Under the pieces are notes generated by a model that made no database searches, had not been told where the DNA came from, and saw only the letters and a program-made list of their open reading frames with translations. From assembly GCA_035533615.1 (NCBI GenBank), contig DATLTM010000011.1, positions 1 to 14,144 of the forward strand: a DNA stretch of 14,144 bases, read 5' to 3'. The DNA is from C7867-001 sp035533615 (GTDB lineage Bacteria; Patescibacteriota; Minisyncoccia; Phycocordibacterales; Phycocordibacteraceae). A program made the translations under genes and the position numbers. This document shows positions 8,261 through 14,144 of the stretch, piece after piece (the stretch's first letter is position 1; every line of letters begins with the position of its first letter).

Positions 8261-9571
8261 GTGAGACGTAAAGATAAAGTACAGAAATATGGACTCGAAG
8301 GACGAGCGTACATCGCGACTCGGTCCGTGCTAAGAATGTTTCTGTCGAAACCGGTTGAGCAACAACCGGAAAGACTGCGCAAAAAACTGCGTGTCGCTTT
8401 TATTCACAATGAGAAGAAGATTCACGCTGGCATACACACCGGTGCCGCGCAGATAAATCAGCTTATGGCATTAGCACTCGCGGAACGCGGGGTCCAAGTT
8501 CGAGGCTTCTATCCACGCACTCAGCTGGTCGATGCTCCCGTCCATCTGAGGGGTGTGGCCAATGTTCTATTCTTCTACTCTTTGCTTGAACATAAAGAAA
8601 CGATACTTAAACACGACATCATCCAGGGGACGACGTACACGCCGCTTCCATTTCTCGCGTTTAATGTGCCCGTCATCTGCCATTTCGGTTCGACCGCACG
8701 AGGATATTTAAATTCAACACCACGTACATCTGACCTGTCTCCGCAAGAGCGCGGGGTATTCAAGGAACTGCAACGGCTCGACATCATTCCTGAATTCGAC
8801 TTGAAGACCTTGCGGCCAATCGAGGATATCGCCGATATCGAAGCGATAGCGGCAATACGAGCAGCGGCATGTATCGCTACATCAATGAAAGTACGCGACG
8901 AGCTCATTGGCATGGATGTGCCGGAGGATCGCATACACGTCATTCACAACGCGATCGAGGACTATTGGTTCGAGCCTCCGCGTGATGTGCTGCGTGAGCC
9001 GCCGCATCTCGTTTTTCTAGGACGGCTCGGAAATGATGTATTCACACTGAAACTTAAAGGCCTTGACCGTCTCATGCAACTTTATCGCGCATTTCCCGAT
9101 ACGCCAAAGACGACTATATGTATGACAACAAACCGCAAACTCAAGGACTGGTTGCGGGCCTCTTTCCTTTTGCATTATCTATACGTCAATCTGCGCAAAG
9201 ATCTCATTCCTGGAGCACTCGCGCCACTATATGGCAGCATTCTCTTCATATCTTCACGGTACGAAGGATTTTCTTTGAGTCTTATCGAGGGTATGTCGCA
9301 AGGACTCGTACCTATCACATTTCCGGTTGGAGTCGCGACCGAGATCATATGCGATGGTGAGAACGGGTTTCTCGTTTCCTCAGTAGAACAGGCAATAGCA
9401 CGCGCACAAGAACTATTGGATAACGAAGAGAAACGTCTCGCCATGGCAGTATCGGCAAAACAGACCACAGAACAGTTCCGAAGCAAGCGCATCGCCGAAG
9501 ATCTTGAAACGCTCTACCGCCGCATCAAAGAGAACGTTGCGGGACAAATGGACAGTAAGGTAAACAGGTGA
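8261..9571 (+). CDS. GT4-type glycosyltransferase (GT-B fold)
   Basis: Probably transfers a sugar from an activated nucleotide donor to an acceptor such as a cell-surface polysaccharide or lipid; donor and acceptor cannot be read from the sequence. From the GTG at 8261 (436 residues), the N-terminal Rossmann-like domain starts at about 43 (LRVAFIHNEKKIHAGIHTG). The C-terminal nucleotide-sugar domain starts near 248 (HLVFLGRLGNDVF). The EX7E motif of retaining GT4 enzymes is E335 and E343 in RYEGFSLSLIE, followed by ATEIICDGENGFLV. No signal peptide or membrane segment is evident, so a cytoplasmic or membrane-associated enzyme is likely. The start is uncertain: the ATG at 8336 (residue 26) is an alternative and keeps the whole fold. 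Neither has a Shine-Dalgarno motif. The gene stands alone, divergent from rpoB and convergent with trmD. Its codons look less GC-rich by eye than those of its neighbours, compatible with an accessory or transferred gene. Confidence 0.88.
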   Translation: MRRKDKVQKYGLEGRAYIATRSVLRMFLSKPVEQQPERLRKKLRVAFIHNEKKIHAGIHTGAAQINQLMALALAERGVQVRGFYPRTQLVDAPVHLRGVANVLFFYSLLEHKETILKHDIIQGTTYTPLPFLAFNVPVICHFGSTARGYLNSTPRTSDLSPQERGVFKELQRLDIIPEFDLKTLRPIEDIADIEAIAAIRAAACIATSMKVRDELIGMDVPEDRIHVIHNAIEDYWFEPPRDVLREPPHLVFLGRLGNDVFTLKLKGLDRLMQLYRAFPDTPKTTICMTTNRKLKDWLRASFLLHYLYVNLRKDLIPGALAPLYGSILFISSRYEGFSLSLIEGMSQGLVPITFPVGVATEIICDGENGFLVSSVEQAIARAQELLDNEEKRLAMAVSAKQTTEQFRSKRIAEDLETLYRRIKENVAGQMDSKVNR

Positions 9572-9767
9572 GCACTTGACCTCTACATAGGTCCTATACG
9601 AAGCCCTACGGAGCGGAGAGGAGCACGCAATTTGAACTACTCAGGTCGTGCTACTGCCTCATGTAATTAGGACGCACCGATAAAAGATATCCGGTGCGGC
9701 GTAACAGAGATATGTATTCCCTCCGGACTCAGCATAGTTTTACCCATTTGTTGAACCCTGATTTATT
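9572..9767. other. Non-coding region between convergent glycosyltransferase and trmD
   Basis: These 196 bases separate two convergent genes, so both transcripts should end here, yet I find no GC-rich hairpin followed by a T-run on either strand. Several dyads are present. ATAGG-T-CCTAT lies at 9587-9597. AGCACG pairs with CGTGCT across a 19-base loop (about 9622-9652). The strongest hairpin is at 9673-9698. No tRNA-like cloverleaf or long reading frame is seen. Confidence 0.45.
9673..9698. repeat. Stem-loop with seven-base arms
   Basis: CGCACCG (9673-9679) pairs with CGGTGCG (9692-9698). Inside it, ATA (9680-9682) pairs with TAT (9688-9690) around a five-base loop AAAGA, with one bulged C at 9691. 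No U-run follows on either strand. It may be a transcript-end or processing structure for the convergent genes, or part of an unannotated RNA. The dyad is directly visible; the role is unknown. Confidence 0.5.
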
Positions 9768-10466
9768 TCATCCTTTCTTCTTACGCCACTCATCTATCTT
9801 TGCGTGATGGCCGGTTTGGAGCACTTTGGGGACGTGATAATTCTTCTTTTTATATAAAATCGTCTCGGGACGGGTATAGACCGCACTTGAGGCAACGCGA
9901 CGCTCCTCTACCGACGTGTCTTTACCGAGCACGCCCGGTAGACGACGCGTGACGGCATCCACGATAGCAAGCGCCGGCACTTCCCCGCCGGTATAAACCG
10001 CTTCACCAACAGCGAATTCCTTCACCGGCGCGAGCGTCTTCAGGATTTTCTTCGCGCGCTCATCAATACCCTCGTACCGGCCACAGACAAGTACAACATC
10101 GCTATATTTGGCGAGTGCATCGGCATCTTTATTCGTAAACTGCTTCCCACTCGGGCTAAACCAAATGACAATCTTCTTCTGCGGAGACTTCATGTGTCCT
10201 TGTTTGTGGGGACTTCGTACATCCCTGTCTGGGGTACGGCCGAGAGCTTTCGCGACGGCTTTGACAACCGGGAGGGCAGTCATCACCATGCCCGGGCCGC
10301 CGCCGTATGGACGTTCATCAGCCTTACCCCATGTATTGTCAACAAAATCGCGCGGTGTCTGGTAACGTACGGAAATCTTTTTTTCCTTCCGCGCGCGCCC
10401 GATAATGGACGCAGAGAGATATGCGTCGCACGCTTCTTCAAAGAGAGTAACGAGATGGAATTTCAC
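9768..10466 (-). CDS. trmD: tRNA (guanine-N1)-methyltransferase TrmD
   Basis: TrmD methylates N1 of G37 next to the anticodon, using S-adenosylmethionine, and prevents +1 frameshifting. The 232-residue product (E. coli 255) carries the SPOUT-family motifs in order: YGGGPGM (54-60), CGRYEGIDE (128-136), EFAVGEAVYTGGEVPA (150-165), and AIVDAVTRRLPGVLG (167-181). D170 sits at the place of the catalytic aspartate. A C-terminal YTRPET motif (197-202) and a GHHAKIDEWR segment (219-228) follow. Residues about 77-97 are a basic linker that looks longer than usual before the knot domain. The start is GTG at 10466, two bases after the khpA stop, so translation is probably coupled. It is the last gene of the rpsP-khpA-trmD unit. 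rimM and rplS, often found beside trmD, are absent. Confidence 0.97.
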   Translation of the reverse strand: MKFHLVTLFEEACDAYLSASIIGRARKEKKISVRYQTPRDFVDNTWGKADERPYGGGPGMVMTALPVVKAVAKALGRTPDRDVRSPHKQGHMKSPQKKIVIWFSPSGKQFTNKDADALAKYSDVVLVCGRYEGIDERAKKILKTLAPVKEFAVGEAVYTGGEVPALAIVDAVTRRLPGVLGKDTSVEERRVASSAVYTRPETILYKKKNYHVPKVLQTGHHAKIDEWRKKKG

Positions 10467-10468
10467 TT

Positions 10469-10768
10469 CTATAATTCTTCAACCACTTGGTCGATCGTCT
10501 TGGGTTCCTGCCCGTGCTTGCCGCCGACCGGCTCGTTTATCTTGAGATTTACGCGCGCATTCCCTTTCATGCCGACGACCCGCAATAGGATACGGAGCGC
10601 CTCGGCAGTCTTACCGCTTTTGCCGATGACCTTTCCCATATCCTCTGGATGAACTGTGAGCGTGAGCAGGACGCCCATCTGATCGATGATCCGCGTCGTC
10701 TCTACCGACTCGGGATGATCGACGAGTGCCTTCACCGCGTATTCTAGAAATGCTTGGTCTGGTTCCAT
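10469..10768 (-). CDS. khpA: KH-domain RNA-binding protein KhpA
   Basis: A small single KH-domain protein of the KhpA/YlqC family. In Firmicutes, KhpA pairs with KhpB (Jag/EloR) and binds many RNAs, affecting cell division and elongation; that role is known for relatives and only inferred here. The 99-residue product has the KH nucleic-acid loop GKSG at 49-52 within MGKVIGKSGKTAEALR, preceded by a type-II KH beta strand and helix. It is about 20 residues longer than the common 75-80, through a hydrophilic, acidic-ended C-terminal tail (about 80-99). The start is ATG with no Shine-Dalgarno motif. Placement between rpsP and trmD is the conserved neighbourhood of the family. A perfect 16-base palindrome lies in the gap between rpsP and this gene. 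Confidence 0.93.
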   Translation of the reverse strand: MEPDQAFLEYAVKALVDHPESVETTRIIDQMGVLLTLTVHPEDMGKVIGKSGKTAEALRILLRVVGMKGNARVNLKINEPVGGKHGQEPKTIDQVVEEL

Positions 10769-10784
10769 AAGGATATGGTAGCAT

Positions 10785-10800
10785 CTCGCTTTAAAGCGAG
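10785..10800. repeat. Perfect 16-base palindrome between rpsP and khpA
   Basis: CTCGCTTTAAAGCGAG is its own reverse complement. It can be extended by CAT at 10782-10784 pairing with ATG at 10802-10804 with one bulged T. As RNA it gives a six-base stem with a UUAA loop, starting six bases after the rpsP stop codon and ending 16 bases before the khpA ATG. It has no T-run after it. It may be a processing site, a partial attenuator, or a protein-binding operator that sets S16 output relative to the downstream genes. The role is unknown. Confidence 0.6.
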
Positions 10801-10806
10801 TATGAG

Positions 10807-11178
10807 TTACGCGACTGGTGCCTCAATCGGGATCTCTTCAGCTGTCGCCTCTATTACCGGAGCGGTTGTGACCATATCCGCCGTTCCCGCGCTCTCTTTC
10901 TTTTGAGGTGTCTTCTTCGGGAGGACGTTCACCTTCTTACCGGCGAGGACACCCTTATTTATGAGGAGATTCTTGATGGAGTCCGTCGGCTGGGCACCCT
11001 TTGAAATCCAATGCTTCACTCGTTCCCCGTCGAGAGTAAGCGCCTTACTCCTTGGATTATACGTGCCGAGCAACTCGACAATATTTCCGGTCTTCGCTGC
11101 GCGCTCCTTTTCAAGAACGACAATGCGAAATGCTGGATCATTGGTCCGACCGATACGCTGGAAGCGAATCATTAACAT
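10807..11178 (-). CDS. rpsP: 30S ribosomal protein S16
   Basis: S16 binds 16S rRNA and is needed for 30S subunit assembly. The family core fills residues 1-80: MIRFQRIGRTNDPAFRIVV at 3-21, then the GNIVELLGTYNPR segment (31-43) and the VKHWISKGAQPTDSIKNLL segment (54-72). The protein is 123 residues against about 80-90 in many bacteria. The extra part is a lysine-rich stretch (81-94) followed by an Ala/Glu/Pro/Val tail that looks disordered. The annotated start is ATG at 11178; a second ATG two codons later (11172) also fits. No Shine-Dalgarno motif is seen. A -10-like element ends eight bases before the ATG, so the message may be leaderless. It is the first gene of the rpsP-khpA-trmD operon and divergent from rnr. 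Confidence 0.97.
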   Translation of the reverse strand: MLMIRFQRIGRTNDPAFRIVVLEKERAAKTGNIVELLGTYNPRSKALTLDGERVKHWISKGAQPTDSIKNLLINKGVLAGKKVNVLPKKTPQKKESAGTADMVTTAPVIEATAEEIPIEAPVA

Positions 11179-11185
11179 AAGCGCG

Positions 11186-11194
11186 ACTATAGCA
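11186..11194 (-). promoter_or_regulatory. Candidate extended -10 promoter element for rpsP
   Basis: On the minus strand the sequence reads TGCTATAGT, close to the extended -10 consensus TGnTATAAT. Transcription would begin about seven bases further on, almost exactly at the rpsP ATG (11178), predicting a leaderless or nearly leaderless mRNA. No good -35 hexamer is present, as is common with extended -10 elements. The gap to the divergent rnr gene is only about 38-47 bases, so the two promoters must lie back to back or overlap. Confidence 0.4.
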
Positions 11195-11225
11195 GAAGCG
11201 CTCCAATATTGCTAGAGTGAGAGAA

Positions 11226-13178
11226 ATGTCGGCAGATGCTATCTACGAAGGCCCTATCACGATGACCCGCAAGGGTTTCGGCTTTTTCCCCGTGGAGGGA
11301 CGGAAGGAAGATTTGCTCATCCCGCCCGAGTTGACCGGACACGCGCTCTCGGGCGACATCGTAAAGGTCGTGCCGACGGGCGCCTACCGCGACCCCTCTG
11401 GGAGGATGCCTCCACGCGAGGCAGGTAAGGTGGTGGAAATCATCTCCCGCGCGCGCGAAACCTTCGTCGGTACGCTGATCGAGGAAAACGGGCTAACACT
11501 CCTTGCGCCGGACTATAAGAAGATGTACGTCCCCATCGTCATACGTAATCGCGGCGACACTCCGCTCGGTGACAAAGTCCTTGTACGGCTCGGCGCATGG
11601 GCCGCCGACAAGGAATACCCACTCGGCACCATTGAAGAGGTCATTGGCAAGGCGGGCGTGCACGAAACCGAGATGCGTGCGCTCGCGCTCGGCCAAGGGT
11701 TCTCAAGCGACTTCCCTCCCGGAGTTGTCGCCGACGCGAGACAGCTTGAAGAACATGGACGCGCGATGCTCGCCGAGGAGGCGAAAAACTCGAAGCGCCG
11801 TGACTTCAGAACTATCCCGACCTGTACTATCGACCCCTTTGACGCAAAAGACTTTGACGACGCGCTCTCGGTACAAAAGCTCCCGAACGGAGATATCGAG
11901 GTCGGTGTACATATCGCCGACGTCTCGTTCTTTGTGAAGCCCGGCACCGACCTCGACAAAGAAGCCGTCGCGCGAGCAACGAGCGTGTACCTCGTCGACC
12001 GCACCATCCCGATGCTGCCCGAAGTCCTCTCCAACGACCTCTGCTCGCTAAAGCAGGACGAAGACCGCCTTGCGGTTTCGGCGGTCTTTACGCTCGACAA
12101 CAATGCGAACATCATCAACGAATGGTTCGGAGAGACCGTCATCCACTCCGACAAACGCTTTACGTACGAAAATGCGCAGGAGGTACTTGACGCGGGCTCG
12201 GGTACCATGCACGACGAGCTTTCTATCCTTCTTGAACTCTCGAGAAAGATTCGCGCGTGGCGCACAGCAAAGGGCGCCATTGAGTTCGATACGGCCGAGG
12301 TGAAAGTCGAACTCGACAAAGACGGAAAGCCGATTGCAATCCATCTGAAAGAACGCAAGGCGACAAATCTTCTCATCGAGGACTTTATGCTGCTCGCAAA
12401 TGAAGCGGTAGCGAAACATCTTGCGAAACTAACCGCAAACGGCGGCTCACACTTTGCCTCGCTCTACCGCATCCACGACGTGCCGGACACCGATCGCATC
12501 GAGAATCTTGCGAATTTGCTTCGCATTATGGGCTATCACCTGCAAACCTCAGGCGCGGGCGTAGTCACAGGAGCGGATCTGAACAAACTCCTTGAATCGG
12601 TGAAAGGGAAGCCGGAGGAATACCTCGTGAAGACCGCGGCCTTGCGCTCGATGAGTAAAGCCGTCTACGCGACGCGCAATATCGGCCATTTCGGGCTTGC
12701 ATTCGATTTCTATACGCATTTTACTTCCCCGATTCGTCGCTATCCCGATCTCCTCATCCATCGGCTCGTGAAGGCGCATGCGGGCGGCACTCCGATAACG
12801 CCGGTAGAGATGCAGACGTTCGATAAACTCGCTATTCACGCCTCCGAACGTGAAGTCGCGGCCTCCGATGCTGAACGTGATTCCATCAAAATGAAACAGG
12901 TTGAATTCCTCGCCGGCCGCATCGGCGAAACATTTAATGCCGTCGTCTCGGGCGTCACCGAGCGTGGTCTATATGTAGAAGAGCAGACAACACACGCCGA
13001 CGGCATGATACGCATCAAAGATGTGGGGGACGATTATTTTGAATACGACGAAAAGCACTACCGTATTGTCGGTAAACGCACACACAAGGTCTACCAGCTC
13101 GGCGATCCCATCCGCGTGAAGCTCACCGCGGCCCGCATCGCCGAAAAAGAATTGGATTTCGTGCCACTGGCTATTTAG
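11226..13178 (+). CDS. rnr: Exoribonuclease RNase R/II family (VacB/RNB)
   Basis: A 3'-to-5' processive exoribonuclease that degrades mRNA and structured RNA to nucleoside monophosphates. From the ATG at 11226 (650 residues) there is an N-terminal cold-shock-type OB fold (about 6-50), a second OB region (about 75-135), the RNB catalytic domain from about 195, and a C-terminal S1 domain (about 567-650). The metal-binding aspartates are D203, D209, D211 and D212 in IDPFDAKDFDDAL. The conserved arginine motif is SPIRRYPDLLIHRL, with R504. It is shorter than E. coli RNase R (813), lacking the N-terminal helix-turn-helix part and the basic tail, and close in length to RNase II. I call it RNase R-like because of the TSPIRRYPDL motif and broad family fit. 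A GTG at 11217 would add three residues; the ATG is preceded by a weak purine-rich GAGAG. The 3' end overlaps convergent smc by eight bases. Confidence 0.94.
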   Translation: MSADAIYEGPITMTRKGFGFFPVEGRKEDLLIPPELTGHALSGDIVKVVPTGAYRDPSGRMPPREAGKVVEIISRARETFVGTLIEENGLTLLAPDYKKMYVPIVIRNRGDTPLGDKVLVRLGAWAADKEYPLGTIEEVIGKAGVHETEMRALALGQGFSSDFPPGVVADARQLEEHGRAMLAEEAKNSKRRDFRTIPTCTIDPFDAKDFDDALSVQKLPNGDIEVGVHIADVSFFVKPGTDLDKEAVARATSVYLVDRTIPMLPEVLSNDLCSLKQDEDRLAVSAVFTLDNNANIINEWFGETVIHSDKRFTYENAQEVLDAGSGTMHDELSILLELSRKIRAWRTAKGAIEFDTAEVKVELDKDGKPIAIHLKERKATNLLIEDFMLLANEAVAKHLAKLTANGGSHFASLYRIHDVPDTDRIENLANLLRIMGYHLQTSGAGVVTGADLNKLLESVKGKPEEYLVKTAALRSMSKAVYATRNIGHFGLAFDFYTHFTSPIRRYPDLLIHRLVKAHAGGTPITPVEMQTFDKLAIHASEREVAASDAERDSIKMKQVEFLAGRIGETFNAVVSGVTERGLYVEEQTTHADGMIRIKDVGDDYFEYDEKHYRIVGKRTHKVYQLGDPIRVKLTAARIAEKELDFVPLAI

Positions 13179-14144
13179 CGACCGCGATTGCTTCGTCGAA
13201 TTTTACGGAAAGGAGTTTAGAGACGCCGTCGCCGCCCATGGTCACGCCATAGAGAATACTCGTGCGGCTCATGGTCTCGCGGTTGTGAGTGATGACGATA
13301 AGCTGGGATTTCTTCGCAAGGTTCTCTATCATATCGCCATAGCGGCGGCTGTTCGCCTCGTCGAGCGCAGCGTCGGTCTCGTCTAGTATCAAAAACGGCG
13401 GGGGATTCACCTGGCTCATCGCGAAAATGAGCGCGATCGAGGTGAGCGCGCGCTCCCCACCCGAGAGCTGCATCAGCGAACGCACTTTCTTCTTCGGCAA
13501 ATTCACGGCTATTTCTATTCCTTGCCGCTCCTTCTCTTTGGGCAGTTCGTCTATTTCTTCATCGATTTCAAGATCATCCTCTTCGGGTTCTTCCGGCTCT
13601 TCAAGCGTGAGCCGCGCACCGCCGCCGCCAAACATGAGTGCGAAATATTCGCCGAATGAAGCGCTGACCTTCGCAAGTCCGTCGGAGAAATGCTTCGCAA
13701 GTTCCGTATCAAGGTCGTTAATAAGAGCGCGTAGTCCCGCCGCCGACTTCGCAAGATCATCGAGTTCGCGTGCAAGAAACGCCTCGCGCTCGGAGACTTC
13801 TTTATGCTCTTGCCGTATTTCCTCGCTGGTGCCGCCCGCTTCTTCGAGACGGATTTTGGTGCGTTCGAGCATGCGCCTCCGTTCTTCCTGCGTCTTGCGT
13901 TCCTCCTGCGGCAAGCGCTCGAGCGGCTCATACGAAAGCACCGAGGAGCCAGCAATCGCGAGCACTTCTGCCTTGTCGCGATCGAGTGTTTCTACAAGAA
14001 GCGAGAGCTCGTATTCACGCGTCTCCTGCTTCGCTACTTCACCTTCTTCTCGCGCCTTCGCCTGAGCCAGGTCGAGAATGCGACGGCGAATCTCGCGGCC
14101 AGTCTCTTCAAGCGCGACCATCGCCTCACGAGAACGCGCACGGA
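13171..14144 (-). CDS. smc: Chromosome segregation protein SMC (partial, C-terminal part)
   Basis: SMC dimers use an ABC-type ATPase to organise and segregate the chromosome. Only the C-terminal part is visible; the frame is open to the right edge, so the N-terminal Walker A half, the hinge and most of the coil are outside. Counting from an internal Met at 14121: residues about 1-150 are charged coiled coil. The head follows, with EYFALMFGGGGARLTLEEPE (158-177), then an acidic insert (about 174-196, rich in Glu and Asp). The ABC signature LSGGERALTSIA is at 219-230, the Walker B FLILDETDAALDEAN at 243-257 with D247 and E248, and the switch histidine H279 in VITHN. The protein ends with TAG at 13173-13171, overlapping the rnr stop on the other strand. 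The head order and D-loop fit SMC rather than RecN or SbcC, although the identification uses only this part. Confidence 0.93.
   Translation of the reverse strand, partial: RARSREAMVALEETGREIRRRILDLAQAKAREEGEVAKQETREYELSLLVETLDRDKAEVLAIAGSSVLSYEPLERLPQEERKTQEERRRMLERTKIRLEEAGGTSEEIRQEHKEVSEREAFLARELDDLAKSAAGLRALINDLDTELAKHFSDGLAKVSASFGEYFALMFGGGGARLTLEEPEEPEEDDLEIDEEIDELPKEKERQGIEIAVNLPKKKVRSLMQLSGGERALTSIALIFAMSQVNPPPFLILDETDAALDEANSRRYGDMIENLAKKSQLIVITHNRETMSRTSILYGVTMGGDGVSKLLSVKFDEAIAVAK

Noticed and set aside
8053..8271. 72-codon plus-strand reading frame between rpoB and the glycosyltransferase
   Set aside because: No start signal, no recognisable domain, codons unlike the neighbouring genes, overlaps the inverted repeat and runs into the glycosyltransferase start; more likely a chance frame.
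9576..9598. TTGACC followed by TATAC as a possible plus-strand promoter after the glycosyltransferase
   Set aside because: The spacing is about 13 bases, too short for a sigma-70 type promoter, and there is no plus-strand gene downstream before trmD.
9667..9747. 26-codon minus-strand frame (MGKTMLSPEGIH...) downstream of trmD
   Set aside because: Too short to judge, no Shine-Dalgarno motif, and it runs through the strongest hairpin of the region; no evidence of selection can be seen.
9751..9764. GGGTTCAAC on the minus strand, resembling a tRNA T-loop
   Set aside because: No acceptor, anticodon or D stem can be placed around it; chance match.
11513..12376. 287-codon minus-strand frame opposite rnr
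   Set aside because: Serine/arginine-rich antisense shadow of the RNase catalytic domain; no independent motif.
13427..14065. 212-codon serine-rich plus-strand frame opposite smc
   Set aside because: Low-complexity Ser/Arg composition is the complement of Glu/Leu/Ala coiled-coil codons of smc; an antisense artefact.

Overview
The window looks like a chromosomal housekeeping segment from a bacterium, most likely a member of the Candidate Phyla Radiation (Patescibacteria, Parcubacteria-like). This rests on compact RNA polymerase subunits without the large lineage-specific insertions of proteobacteria, an rpsP-khpA-trmD cluster with no rimM and no rplS, an SMC head with a long acidic insert, and nearly absent Shine-Dalgarno motifs. 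The lineage is an inference from style, not a database result. G+C appears moderately high in the housekeeping genes and lower by eye in the lone glycosyltransferase gene; neither value was computed.

Left block (1-7928, minus strand, read right to left): rpoB, rpoC and dnaG form one tightly packed transcription unit. rpoB and rpoC meet at a junction that holds a strong GGAGG and a six-codon mini-ORF. rpoC and the 5' part of dnaG (cut by the window edge) are separated by one codon, in the same reading frame. The block couples synthesis of the two large RNA polymerase subunits with the replication primase.

Middle block (7929-9767): a non-coding region of about 330 bases with an interrupted inverted repeat, then one plus-strand GT4-type glycosyltransferase divergent from rpoB, then about 200 bases of non-coding sequence with several small dyads before the convergent trmD gene. 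This is the only accessory-looking part of the window.

Right block (9768-14144): a minus-strand operon rpsP-khpA-trmD (ribosomal protein S16, KH RNA-binding protein, tRNA m1G37 methyltransferase). It diverges across only 38-47 bases from a plus-strand rnr (RNase R/II family exoribonuclease). The 3' end of rnr overlaps by 8 bases the convergent 3' end of smc, whose C-terminal third is visible. The genes cover ribosome assembly, tRNA modification, RNA decay and chromosome segregation.

No tRNA, rRNA, CRISPR array, insertion sequence, prophage or defence system was found, and no clearly novel multi-gene system. The observations most worth checking are the in-frame rpoC-dnaG junction, the mini-ORF between rpoB and rpoC, substitutions in the rifampicin pocket of RpoB, and the dyads around the glycosyltransferase and between rpsP and khpA.
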